DNA of 64,000 nt from Anaeromyxobacter oryzae. GTDB lineage: Bacteria > Myxococcota > Myxococcia > Myxococcales > Anaeromyxobacteraceae. Numbering within the stretch: the first letter of the stretch is position 1; each line of letters begins with the position of its first letter. Shown piece by piece: positions 1-8,084 of the stretch. Below the pieces are notes generated by a model, which made no database searches, had not been told where the DNA came from, and saw only the letters and a program-made list of their open reading frames with translations. The DNA lies in the NCBI RefSeq assembly GCF_023169945.1, contig NZ_AP025591.1:3592481-3656480 (forward strand), written 5' to 3'. A program made the translations under genes and the position numbers.

Positions 1-265
1 TGTTCTTGGTGCTCGAGTTCAGGTCGGAGGGCGCGTCGTACTCGCCACCGGTCGGGCCGGCGACGCGGTCCTCCGGCAGCTCATTGGCGCGCTTGCACGC
101 CGTCTGGCAGGCGCGGCACCCGACGCACTTCGTCGCGTCGAAGAGCATCCCCACCGCGTCGGGACGGGGCTCGACCGCTTCGCGAGCCTCCGCCGAGCCG
201 ACGAGGACGGTGGACGCTCCCGCAACGGCCGCTCCCTTGAGCAGGTCTCGTCGTGAGATGCGCAT
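1..265 (-). CDS. hybA: [NiFe]-hydrogenase iron-sulfur subunit HybA-like, N-terminal part (cut by window edge)
   Basis: The gene reads off the left edge, so only about 88 N-terminal residues are present. It starts at ATG 263-265, three bases after the small-subunit stop, with a GGAG-type ribosome site inside the end of that gene. The protein opens with a Tat signal (SRRDLLKGAAVAG) and an Ala-rich segment. A ferredoxin-like cluster motif follows, CVGCRACQTACK, as in the periplasmic 16Fe-4S subunits HybA/HydN/FdnH. By family knowledge HybA passes electrons between the hydrogenase small subunit and the membrane partner HybB. The order small subunit then HybA matches the hydrogenase-2 (hybOA) layout. 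The large subunit would lie outside the window. The hydrogenase role is inferred mainly from the neighbour, because the Fe-S family alone is broad. Confidence 0.8.
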   Translation of the reverse strand, partial: MRISRRDLLKGAAVAGASTVLVGSAEAREAVEPRPDAVGMLFDATKCVGCRACQTACKRANELPEDRVAGPTGGEYDAPSDLNSSTKN

Positions 266-268
266 CGG

Positions 269-1393
269 CTACTCCTTCTTCTCGCCCTTGTCGGACTCGG
301 CGATCTTCTTGGACGCCACGTAGCCCGCGCCGACGAGCGCGCCGATCACCGCTCCGCCGAGGCCCACCGCGACCGGGCTCGACCCGACGACGCCGTGCTC
401 GGGGTGGATGGCCGGGTACGCCATCGGGGCGGTCGGCTTCTCGATGGGGAGGTTCTCGTAGATCGACTTGTTGAAGACGATCCCCTGCTCCGTGCAGCCG
501 ACGCAGGGGTGGCCGATGCCGACCGGCCACGCGCCCGGGACCTCGCAGAAGTCGAGGAGCGAGCAGTTGGCGTGCGTCTGCGGGCCCTTGCAGCCGAGCT
601 TGTAGAGGCACCAGCCGTTGCGGTGGCCCTCGTCGCCGAAGACCTGCGCGAAGCGGCCGGCGTCGAAGTGCGGCCGGCGCGGGCAGTCCTCGTGGATGAC
701 GCGGGCGTAGGCGAACTTCGGGCGGCCCTTCTCGTCGAGCGCGGGGAGCGTCCCGAACGTCGCGAACTGGAGGACCGTGCCGAGCAGGTTGTACGGGTTC
801 GCCGGGCAGCCGGGGAGCGTGATGACCGGCTTGTTGATCCCCTTCGCCTTCAGGATCTCCGGCGCGCCCACCGCCTCGGTCGGGTTCGGCGCCGCCGACG
901 GCACGCCGCCCCAGGAGGAGCACGAGCCGATGCAGATGATGGCGGCGGCCTTCTCGGCGCACTCGACGAGGGAGTCGGTGGCCTTCTTGCCGCCGACGAT
1001 GCAGTAGATCCCGTCCTCCTTCTTCGGGATCGCGCCCTCGACCACGAGGACGTACCCGCCGGCCTTCTTCGCGTCGTCGAGCGCGGCCTCGATCTGCTTG
1101 CCGGCCGCGGCGAAGAGGGTCTCGTGGTAGTCGACCGAGACGAGGTCGAGGATCAGCGAGCCGACGTCCGGATGGCTGGTCCGCAGGAGCGACTCGGTGC
1201 ACCCGGTGCACTCCTGGAAGTGCAGCCACACGACCGACGGCTTCTTCTTGCCGACGTTCTCCGCCATCTTCTCGCCCGCCCACGCGGGGAGGCCGACGGC
1301 GGCCGCGGCGACGCTGCAAACCTTGATGAAGTCACGGCGGGAGACGCCCTTGGCCTCCGGCTCGGCAATCATCGGGGAGCCCATATTGTCCAT
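269..1393 (-). CDS. hybO: [NiFe]-hydrogenase small subunit, membrane-anchored uptake type
   Basis: This is the electron-transfer subunit of a periplasmic uptake hydrogenase, carrying three Fe-S clusters between the Ni-Fe site and the membrane. The 374 residues match the usual length. A Tat signal (SRRDFIKVCSVAAAA, residues 18-32) is followed by the proximal-cluster motif CTGC at 62-65. Further ligands occur in LPGCPANPYN, the CPRRPHFDAG stretch, and the C-terminal CVGCTE region. A hydrophobic anchor with a charged tail ends the protein. The residue between the two proximal cysteines is Gly, not the extra Cys of oxygen-tolerant enzymes, so the enzyme is probably oxygen-sensitive. The start is supported by GGAGG five bases before ATG 1393. 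hybA follows immediately, so the two are an operon. Confidence 0.93.
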   Translation of the reverse strand: MDNMGSPMIAEPEAKGVSRRDFIKVCSVAAAAVGLPAWAGEKMAENVGKKKPSVVWLHFQECTGCTESLLRTSHPDVGSLILDLVSVDYHETLFAAAGKQIEAALDDAKKAGGYVLVVEGAIPKKEDGIYCIVGGKKATDSLVECAEKAAAIICIGSCSSWGGVPSAAPNPTEAVGAPEILKAKGINKPVITLPGCPANPYNLLGTVLQFATFGTLPALDEKGRPKFAYARVIHEDCPRRPHFDAGRFAQVFGDEGHRNGWCLYKLGCKGPQTHANCSLLDFCEVPGAWPVGIGHPCVGCTEQGIVFNKSIYENLPIEKPTAPMAYPAIHPEHGVVGSSPVAVGLGGAVIGALVGAGYVASKKIAESDKGEKKE

Positions 1394-1841
1394 TCAGTCC
1401 TCCAGGTGGCGCGGAGCCTACCGCTCCAGTCCGCAATTGCAACCTGGCAAAATTCCCGGAGGTTTTCCGTTTTCGACGAACGCATGATTTGCGCTCGGAT
1501 AGGGAGGCAAACGGTCACTGTGCGTCATTTGCGCACCGCGTGGATGGGTCCAGAATTGATACCCGTCAACGGAAAGCCGGACTGGCACGACGAGGGACCC
1601 CGACAAATGGCCTTCGTGGACTCCGCTGGGCAACATTGACTCGAACGGTCCAATACAAATTTTGCGCGCCCCTCCCGGTCAAAAAAATGCCGCGCCCCGG
1701 TCGGCCGCCTCCTCGGAGCGCGCGCGGGCGAGAGCGGGACGTACCGATGGTCCGGGCGATGCCCCGGCCCCTCGGCCCCCGAAAATCACGAGTGGTGAAG
1801 GTCCGGGCGGCCGCCGGCGCGGCCGTCCCCCGCACGCCCGA
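1394..1841. other. Hydrogenase promoter region, 448 bp without a gene
   Basis: This is the most A+T-rich stretch of the left arm and contains no supportable ORF. On the minus strand it lies between the end of the sugar-type ABC operon and the hydrogenase. A run of seven T (minus strand, 1681-1687) follows GC-rich sequence and could be a weak terminator for the ABC operon. The hairpin before it is poor. A bulged GC stem lies just after the permease stop (1805-1829). The heptamer TTTGCGC occurs three times (about 1488, 1528, 1660), and an FNR/CRP-like box is listed separately. I cannot assign the transcription start. Confidence 0.5.
1556..1569. promoter_or_regulatory. FNR/CRP-family-like box upstream of the hydrogenase
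   Basis: TTGAT-ACCC-GTCAA matches the FNR consensus TTGAT-N4-ATCAA at nine of ten half-site positions. It lies about 163 bp upstream of the hydrogenase start, in the only long gene-free region nearby. Anaerobic control of an uptake hydrogenase by an FNR-like protein would be unsurprising, but no clear -10 element sits at the distance expected for class II activation. It could also be a chance match. Confidence 0.35.
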
Positions 1842-2687
1842 TCACTTCACCGCGCCGACGGTGAAGCCGGCGATGAAGCGATCGAGGAAGAAGTTGTAGA
1901 CCACCGCGGTGGGCAGGCTGGCGATGAGGCAGGCCGCCATGAGCGACCCCCAGTAGTAGACGTCCCCCCGGACGAGGAAGATCGGGATGCCGACGCCGAT
2001 GGTCTGGTGCTCCGCCGACGAGATGAACGTCAGCGCGTACACGAACTCCTGGGTCACGAGCGTGAAGGAGAAGATCACGACCGTCAGGATCCCCGACAGC
2101 GAGATCGGGATCACCAGCTTCACGAACGCGCCGAGCCGGGTGAGACCGTCCACGAGCGCCGCGTCCTCGAGGTCGCGCGGGATCGCCTTGAAGAACCCCA
2201 TGAGGAGCCAGATCGAGAACGGGACGGTGAAGGTGGGGTAGGTGACGATGATCGCCCAGAGCGTGTCCTGGAGGCCGAGGAAGCCGACCACGCGCGACAT
2301 CGGGATGAAGAGCAGCGTGGGCGGGACGAGGTACGTGAGGAAGATCCCGATGCCGAGCTGCTGGCCCCAGCGCCCCGTGAGGCGCGCGAGGGCCCACGCC
2401 GCGGGCACCGCCAGGAGGAGCGTGATCGCGACGACCGCAGCGCCGGCGACGGTCGTGTTCCAGAACCAGCGGAGGAACAGGGTCTCCTCGAAGAGGTACC
2501 GGAGGTGATCGAGCGTCGGGGGCGCGTTGAAGACGAACGGGTCGTGCTCGACGTTGAAGAGGTCGCTCGTCTGCTTGAAGGTCGTGATCCCCATCCAGTA
2601 GAAGGGGAACGCGAGCAGCGTCGCGAACCCGATCACGATGGCCCAGCGGCCGATCCGGGTGCCGAGCGACTTTCGCGGTCCGTCCAC
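1842..2687 (-). CDS. Carbohydrate ABC transporter permease (MalG-like)
   Basis: Second inner-membrane permease of a CUT1-type sugar importer. The 281 residues hold about six membrane segments. The cytoplasmic EAA loop (LEDAALVDGLTRLGAF, about residues 173-188) contacts the ATPase. The start is GTG 2687 with AAGGAG five bases upstream. The gene lies ten bases after the MalF-like gene and is last in the operon binding protein, ATPase, permease, permease. The substrate is not readable from sequence. Sugars, sugar alcohols or glycerol phosphate are typical for the family. Confidence 0.88.
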   Translation of the reverse strand: MDGPRKSLGTRIGRWAIVIGFATLLAFPFYWMGITTFKQTSDLFNVEHDPFVFNAPPTLDHLRYLFEETLFLRWFWNTTVAGAAVVAITLLLAVPAAWALARLTGRWGQQLGIGIFLTYLVPPTLLFIPMSRVVGFLGLQDTLWAIIVTYPTFTVPFSIWLLMGFFKAIPRDLEDAALVDGLTRLGAFVKLVIPISLSGILTVVIFSFTLVTQEFVYALTFISSAEHQTIGVGIPIFLVRGDVYYWGSLMAACLIASLPTAVVYNFFLDRFIAGFTVGAVK

Positions 2688-2697
2688 GCCCGCTCCT

Positions 2698-3630
2698 TCA
2701 GGTGATCTCGGCGCGGTGCGCGAGCCGGAGCATCAGCACGGCCACCGCGACGAGGATGGGCACGAGGAACACCGAGATGGCGGCGCCCTCCGCGAGGTCC
2801 GAGCCGAGGACGCCCGTGAAGAACGCGAGCGACGGCAGGACCTGGGTCGTGTCGTACGGGCCACCCCGGGTGAGGATGTAGACGACGGTCATGTCGGTGA
2901 AGGTGAAGACGACCCCGAACAGGACCGCGACGTTGATGATGGGGCGCATCATCGGGAGCGTGATCTCGAGGTGCGTGCGCCAGAACCCGGCGCCGTCCAC
3001 CGCCGCGGCCTCGGGGATGTCCTTCGGGATCGAGGAGAGGCCCGCGAGGAGGATCACCGTCGAGAACGGGATCATGCGCCAGGCGTGCACGGCGATGACC
3101 GACGCCATGGCGAGGCCCGGCTCGCCGAGCCACATCGGCGGGTCGAACATGTTCACGAGGTGGAGGCGGGCGAGGACCCAGCTCACCACCGAGTAGATCG
3201 AGTCGAGGATCCACTTCCACCCGATGGCGCCGACGCTGATCGGGGCGACCCACGGGAGCAGGATGAGGAACCGCACCAGCGCGCGTCCGCGGAAGCGCTC
3301 GCGCAGCGCGAGGGCCAGCGCGTTCGCGCAGACGATGACGATGACCTGCGTCGCGATGGTGAACACGAACGAGTTCAGGAGCGCGCGGCGGAACGCGGGG
3401 CTCTCGAGCACGCTCCGGAAGTTGTCGAGGCCGACGAAGCGGTAGCCCACCGACCCGACCGTCACGTTGCCCACGCTGTAGAGGAAGGCGAGCGCGAGCG
3501 GCAGCCCGACCAGCGCGAGGATGTAGACGAGGGCGGGCGAGAAGAGCGCGATCCCGAGCCAGGTCGCGCCGGAAGGTCCGCGACGCCGCCGCGGCACCTC
3601 CCGCGCGAGCTCGGCCTGGCTCACCGCCAC
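2698..3630 (-). CDS. Carbohydrate ABC transporter permease (MalF-like)
   Basis: First permease of the same importer, with up to 310 residues and six membrane segments. The EAA loop reads PEAAAVDGAGFWRTHLEITL at about 206-225. The reading frame offers GTG at 3630 and a second GTG at 3624. The latter overlaps the ATPase stop codon as GTGA, the usual coupling geometry, so 3624 may be the true start. The protein pairs with the downstream MalG-like permease to form the channel. Confidence 0.88.
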   Translation of the reverse strand: MAVSQAELAREVPRRRRGPSGATWLGIALFSPALVYILALVGLPLALAFLYSVGNVTVGSVGYRFVGLDNFRSVLESPAFRRALLNSFVFTIATQVIVIVCANALALALRERFRGRALVRFLILLPWVAPISVGAIGWKWILDSIYSVVSWVLARLHLVNMFDPPMWLGEPGLAMASVIAVHAWRMIPFSTVILLAGLSSIPKDIPEAAAVDGAGFWRTHLEITLPMMRPIINVAVLFGVVFTFTDMTVVYILTRGGPYDTTQVLPSLAFFTGVLGSDLAEGAAISVFLVPILVAVAVLMLRLAHRAEIT

Positions 3631-4661
3631 TCGAGCACCCGCGCGGCGGTCCGCTTCCCCGCCTCGTCGAAGAACTTGAGCTCGCGCTCGGGCACCGCGA
3701 AGTCGTGCACCGTCCCCTCGGCGAGCGCGCCGCTCGACGCCGCCGCGATCCGGGACACGGCCTTGCGGCCGGCGAACCGGCCGCCCTCGATGACCCCGTG
3801 GAGGATCCGCTCCGAGCCGAGGTACTCGAGCAGCGTCACGCGGAACCGGACCGGCGCGGCGGGCGCCGGCACCATCGCGGCGGGGAGCAGGCTCTCCGGC
3901 CGGAAGCCCGCGACGAGCCCGCCGTCCTCGAGGAGGTTCATGGGGGGGGAGCCGAGGAAGGTGGCGACGAAGGTGTCGGCCGGCTCGTCGTAGACCTCCC
4001 GCGGCGTGCCGATCTGGCGGACGATCCCCTTGTCGAGCACGACGATGCGGTTGCCCATCGCCATCGCCTCGACCTGGTCGTGGGTGACGTAGATGGTCGT
4101 CGTGCCGACGCGCTTGTGGAACTGCGTCAGCTCCTCGCGCGCGGACGCGCGAAGCTTCGCGTCGAGGTTCGAGAGCGGCTCGTCGAGGAGGAACACGGTC
4201 GGCTCGCGGACGAGCGCGCGCGCGAGGGCGACGCGCTGGCGCTCGCCGCCGGACAGCTCCCGCGGGCGCCGCTCCAGCAGGTGCCCGATCCCGAGCAGGT
4301 CAGCGGCCCACCGGACCCGCTCGAGCCGCTTCTCCTTCGGAACCCCGTGCGCCTTGAGCGGGAAGCCGATGTTCCGCTGGACGGAGAGGTGCGGGTAGAG
4401 CGCGTAGCTCTGGAACACCATGGCGATGCCGCGCGCCCGGGGCGGGAGGCGCGTCACCACCTTGCCGCCGATGAGCACGTCGCCGGCGGTGGGCTCCTCG
4501 AGCCCGGCGATCATGCGGAGGAGGGTCGACTTCCCGGAGCCGGAGGGGCCGAGGAAGACGAGGAACTCGCCGTCGCGCGTCACGAGGTCGACCGCGTTCA
4601 CCGCGCCGGCCTCCGCCTTCCCGAACACCTTCGTCAGCTTGCGCGTCTCGACGACCGCCAA
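3621..4661 (-). CDS. Sugar ABC transporter ATP-binding protein (MalK/UgpC-like)
   Basis: ATPase that drives the importer. Of 346 residues, Walker A GPSGSGKST lies at about 38-46, the signature is LSGGERQRVALARAL, Walker B is FLLDEPLSNLDAK, and the H-loop is VTHDQVEAM. A C-terminal OB/TOBE-type region follows (about 240-346), as in MalK/UgpC. The apparent start is TTG 4661 with GAGGG upstream, an uncommon start, and no better one is in frame. The C-terminus overlaps the next permease gene by up to ten bases, indicating translational coupling. Confidence 0.9.
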   Translation of the reverse strand: MAVVETRKLTKVFGKAEAGAVNAVDLVTRDGEFLVFLGPSGSGKSTLLRMIAGLEEPTAGDVLIGGKVVTRLPPRARGIAMVFQSYALYPHLSVQRNIGFPLKAHGVPKEKRLERVRWAADLLGIGHLLERRPRELSGGERQRVALARALVREPTVFLLDEPLSNLDAKLRASAREELTQFHKRVGTTTIYVTHDQVEAMAMGNRIVVLDKGIVRQIGTPREVYDEPADTFVATFLGSPPMNLLEDGGLVAGFRPESLLPAAMVPAPAAPVRFRVTLLEYLGSERILHGVIEGGRFAGRKAVSRIAAASSGALAEGTVHDFAVPERELKFFDEAGKRTAARVLEWR

Positions 4662-4685
4662 GGGGACCCTCGGGCGCCTCGATCG

Positions 4686-6026
4686 CTACGCCTTGCTCCA
4701 CTTCTCGAAGATCCGCTTGATCTCCTTCTCGGCGGCCCGGGCGGCGTCCTCGGGCTTGAGCTCGTCGCGGGCGACCTTCGCGAACATCGTCGGGAGGACG
4801 AAGGTGTTGAACACCTCGTCGATGGCGGCGCTGGCGTACCCCGGGTAGCCGACGTTCGTCGCCCAGTCGAGGACGTCGCCGAGCACCTTGTACTTGTCCG
4901 GCGGCTTCGCCTTCGGGTCGTTCGCGATCTGCTCCTTGAGGTTCGGGACCGTCTTCGGGAAGCACGGGAAGTTGTAGAACTCGCTCGCCTTGAAGGCGTC
5001 GCCGAACGCGTCCATGTAGTCGACGAGGAACTGCTTCGCGCCCTCGACGTTCTCGGCGAACTTCCAGACGACGTAGCAGTCCATCACGTGCTCGGCGGCG
5101 ATGCGCCGGACCGGGCCCTTCGGCGCCGGCACGATCTGGATCTTCTGCGACATCTCCGGGTTGTCCTTCTCGGCGGTGCGGGTCACCGAGATCGCGTTCG
5201 CGACGTAGGAGAGCTTCCCGGCGAGGATGCCGCGGTTGTTGGACGATGGGTCCCAGGTGAAGACCTCGTTCGTCTGCGACTCCTTCTGCAGCGCGCGCAT
5301 GAACTTGAGCGCTTCGATCGTGTGCGGCGAGTTGATGACGACGCGTCCGTTCTCGTCCTGCTCCGCGCCGCCGAACGACCAGAGCAGCGCGCGCATCGCC
5401 ATGTTCGTGTCGAGCTCCTGCGAGAGGCCGATGCCGCAGGGGTTCCCGAACTTGTCCTTGATGGCCTTCGCGCCCTTGCGCAGGTCGTCCCAGGTGTCGG
5501 GACCCTTGGGGAACCCGACCTGCGACCAGAGGTCCTGGCGGTAGTTGCCGGGGTCCGGGACGTAGCTGTCCGAGAACGCGAAGTACTTCTTCGTCCGCGG
5601 GTTGAAGGTGGACTTGTGGCCGAGGTCGATGGGCTTGCCCCAGCGCTTCTCGACCTGCTGGTAGATCTCGGTGTGGTCGATCGTCTGCTGCTCGTACGCC
5701 GCGGGCGGCGAGAGGAACATGAACAGATCGTGGCCCCTCCGCGCGGAGACCTCCGCGGCGGCGCGGGCGTTGATCTCGCCGATCGAGATGTGGTCGACGA
5801 CGACGCGGGTGCCGTGCTTCTCGCCCCACTGCTTGCAGAAGACGCCGTCGAACCACTTGTCGTAGGCCGGGACGAAGTGGCTCCACTGGATGATCTTGAG
5901 GGTCTTCTCCTGCGCGCGCGCTCGCCCCGGCGCGAGCCCTGCCGCGCTCCCCGCCGCGGCGAGCGCGCCGATCCCGGCGGCCTTCACGAATTGCCTGCGG
6001 GTGAAGCCACGCTTCCGGTTCGCCAT
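4686..6026 (-). CDS. Extracellular solute-binding protein of sugar-type ABC importer, Tat-exported
   Basis: Periplasmic receptor (family 1 solute-binding protein) of 446 residues for the downstream permeases and ATPase. The N-terminus is an unusually clear Tat signal (FTRRQFVKAAGIGALAAAG), which suggests export in a folded state. The mature part shows the two-lobe features of the group, such as GIGLSQELDTN and a Trp-rich C-terminal half. The start is ATG with GGAGG seven bases upstream. The ligand is not predictable. The 143-bp leader contains a GC palindrome (6038-6052) just before the ribosome site, and a MarR-type gene lies immediately upstream, so MarR control is plausible. Confidence 0.85.
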   Translation of the reverse strand: MANRKRGFTRRQFVKAAGIGALAAAGSAAGLAPGRARAQEKTLKIIQWSHFVPAYDKWFDGVFCKQWGEKHGTRVVVDHISIGEINARAAAEVSARRGHDLFMFLSPPAAYEQQTIDHTEIYQQVEKRWGKPIDLGHKSTFNPRTKKYFAFSDSYVPDPGNYRQDLWSQVGFPKGPDTWDDLRKGAKAIKDKFGNPCGIGLSQELDTNMAMRALLWSFGGAEQDENGRVVINSPHTIEALKFMRALQKESQTNEVFTWDPSSNNRGILAGKLSYVANAISVTRTAEKDNPEMSQKIQIVPAPKGPVRRIAAEHVMDCYVVWKFAENVEGAKQFLVDYMDAFGDAFKASEFYNFPCFPKTVPNLKEQIANDPKAKPPDKYKVLGDVLDWATNVGYPGYASAAIDEVFNTFVLPTMFAKVARDELKPEDAARAAEKEIKRIFEKWSKA

Positions 6027-6169
6027 GACCGTCCTCCCGCGCCTCGGGCGCGCGAAGCAAGGGTTGGGACCGATCGAGTAACCGACCGTGGACGGCGGTC
6101 ACGGGCCGCGCGGGTCACAACCCCCGGCGGGTAAGCGGGAGGGGGAGAGGGGCTTTGACTGGCGGTGCG

Positions 6170-6697
6170 CTACGAGCCGGTGCGCGCCACCCGCTCGGAG
6201 CGACGCGTCGCGGCGACGTCCGCCGGGTCTTCGTCGAAGCCGGAGAGGTTGTCGACCACCTTCGTGAGCCCGGCCCGAAGGGCGCGCAGCTCGTCCTCGG
6301 TGATGCCCCGCGCGATCGACTGATGGTACTCGTCGACGATCACCTGCGCGCGCTGCCCGACCTGCTCGCCCTTGTCGGAGAGGAACAGGCGCATGCGGCG
6401 CCGGTCGTCCCGGTCCGGGCGCACGTCGATCAGCTTCCGCTTGGAGAGATCCGCGACCAGCCTCGACGCGGCGGGCGCGTCGAGGAGCATCCACTGGCCG
6501 AGCTCGCCGGGCGTGAGCCCCGGCACCTGCCGCAGGCAGTACACGCCCCAGAACTGCTGGGTCGTCAGCCGGAGCTTCCGGGCGCGCGCGCAGATCGCGT
6601 GCCGGATCGCGTGCCGGGCCGCGATGATGAGGAGTCCGAGGGAGGATTCGGGGCGCTGCACGTCGGTGAGAAGAATCCCATGAACGGCCGAAGTCAA
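6170..6697 (-). CDS. MarR-family transcriptional regulator
   Basis: Winged-helix repressor-type protein of about 163-175 residues. The central region has the MarR pattern LTPGELGQWMLLDAPAASRL followed by the wing DRDDRRRMRLFLSDKG, then the C-terminal dimerisation helices. The start is uncertain. TTG 6697 overlaps the rmuC stop codon as TTGA, while GTG 6661 gives a 163-residue protein closer to family length. Neither has a strong ribosome site. Its position between rmuC and the ABC importer operon, same strand, suggests it may regulate the importer, but that is inference. Confidence 0.8.
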   Translation of the reverse strand: MTSAVHGILLTDVQRPESSLGLLIIAARHAIRHAICARARKLRLTTQQFWGVYCLRQVPGLTPGELGQWMLLDAPAASRLVADLSKRKLIDVRPDRDDRRRMRLFLSDKGEQVGQRAQVIVDEYHQSIARGITEDELRALRAGLTKVVDNLSGFDEDPADVAATRRSERVARTGS

Positions 6698-7989
6698 CCC
6701 CCGGCCCCGCCGCCGTCCACCAGCTCCGGCGCGAGTACCGGGCGGGGGAGCGCCTCCACGGCCGCGAGCGTGATCGGGTCGGCGCCATCCGGCGCAGCGC
6801 CCAGCGCGGAGAGGCGCCGCGCCGCCGGGACGAGCCTCGCCTCGGCGGAACCGACCGTACGGTTGTACGCCTCGACGGTGTGCGCGAGGCTCCGGCCCAG
6901 CCGGGCCAGGTGCTCGCCGAGGTCCCCGAGCCGCTTGTGCAGGTCGCGCCCCACCGCGGCGACCGCCTCGGCGTTCTCCTGCGCCGCCTCCTTCTGCCAC
7001 CCGTAGGCGACGGCCTTGAGCAGCGCGATGAGGGTGGTGGGCGTCGCGACGAGCACGCGCCGCTCGGCGCCGGCCTCGAGCAGCGACGGATCCGCCTCGA
7101 GGGCGGCGGCGTAGAAGCTCTCCCCCGGGAGGAAGAGGACCACGAACTCGGGCGCGGGCTGGAACTGCTCCCAGTACGCCTTCCGGGAGAGCGCCGCGAC
7201 GTGATCCCTGAGCTGGCGCGCGTGGTCGGCGTGGCGAGCGGCCCGGACCTGGTCGTCCTTCGCCTCCACCGCCTCGAGGTAGGCCGCGAGCGGCGCCTTC
7301 GCGTCCACCACGACGTTCCGGCCGCCGGGCAGGCTCACCACGAGATCCGGCCGGAGCCGGCCGGCCTCGGACTCGGCGCTCTGCTGCTCCCGGAAGTCGC
7401 AGTGCGCGACCATCCCGGCGAGCTCGACGACGCGGCGGAGCTGCAGCTCGCCCCAGCGGCCGCGCACGTGCGGTGCCCGGAGCGCCCGGACGAGGCTCGC
7501 CGCCTCCGCCCTCACCTGCCCCTGCGCCTCGGCGAGGGACCGGAGCTGCTCCACCAGCGCCCCGTACGCGCCCTCGCGGGCCCGCTCGAGCGCGCGCAGC
7601 TCGCCGTCCAGCTTCGCGAGGCCGTCCTTCACCGGCGCCACGAGCGCCGCGACCGCGCGCTCCCGCTGCTCGAGCTCGCCCCGGGCGCCCTCCTGGTACC
7701 GCTCCAGGCTCGCCCGCGCGAGCGCGAGGAACGACGCGCTCGACTCCCGGAGCGCGTCGGCCGAGAGCGCCTTGAAGGCATCCGTGAGCCGCGCGCGCGC
7801 GTCCTCGACGAGCGCGAGCTGCTCGGCGGCGCGGGCGCGCTCGGCGGCGAGCCGCGCGTCCGCGTGGCGGCGCTCCGCCTCGAGGAGCGCCTCCGCCGCC
7901 GCGGCGCGGCGAGCCGCACCGGCCCAGAGCGCGAGGCCGGCGGCGCCGCCCACGGCCAGTCCGGCGGCGAGGGCGAGGAGCGGGTCCAT
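6694..7989 (-). CDS. rmuC: DNA recombination protein RmuC
   Basis: The 431 residues begin with one N-terminal membrane segment (LLALAAGLAVGGAAGLALW) and a long Ala/Glu/Arg-rich coiled coil (about 30-150). The conserved RmuC core follows: RGRWGELQLRRVVELAGM, then RPDLVVSLPGG and VVDAKAPLAAYLEA, then FVVLFLPGESFY and VATPTTLIALLKAVAYGW. The core resembles a restriction-endonuclease-like fold, and RmuC is associated with limiting inversions and rearrangements. The start is ATG 7989, 95 bases from the divergent peptidase gene. The stop is next to or overlapping the MarR gene. Confidence 0.92.
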   Translation of the reverse strand: MDPLLALAAGLAVGGAAGLALWAGAARRAAAAEALLEAERRHADARLAAERARAAEQLALVEDARARLTDAFKALSADALRESSASFLALARASLERYQEGARGELEQRERAVAALVAPVKDGLAKLDGELRALERAREGAYGALVEQLRSLAEAQGQVRAEAASLVRALRAPHVRGRWGELQLRRVVELAGMVAHCDFREQQSAESEAGRLRPDLVVSLPGGRNVVVDAKAPLAAYLEAVEAKDDQVRAARHADHARQLRDHVAALSRKAYWEQFQPAPEFVVLFLPGESFYAAALEADPSLLEAGAERRVLVATPTTLIALLKAVAYGWQKEAAQENAEAVAAVGRDLHKRLGDLGEHLARLGRSLAHTVEAYNRTVGSAEARLVPAARRLSALGAAPDGADPITLAAVEALPRPVLAPELVDGGGAGG

Positions 7990-8084
7990 GGGCGGAGCGT
8001 AGCGGACGGGTCCGACCCCGCACCCCGTTTCCCCGCTCCTCCGCCCCGCTCCGCGGTAAAAAGCACCCGCCGACAGGAGACCCC

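Noticed and set aside
1394..1480. Sigma-54 promoter for the hydrogenase
   Set aside because: A TTGCCAGGTTGCAATTGC stretch has no correct GG-N10-GC spacing.
6038..6052. Palindrome CGCGCC-TCG-GGCGCG as a MarR operator
   Set aside because: Six-base GC palindromes are common at this composition, so I only mention it in the binding-protein entry.
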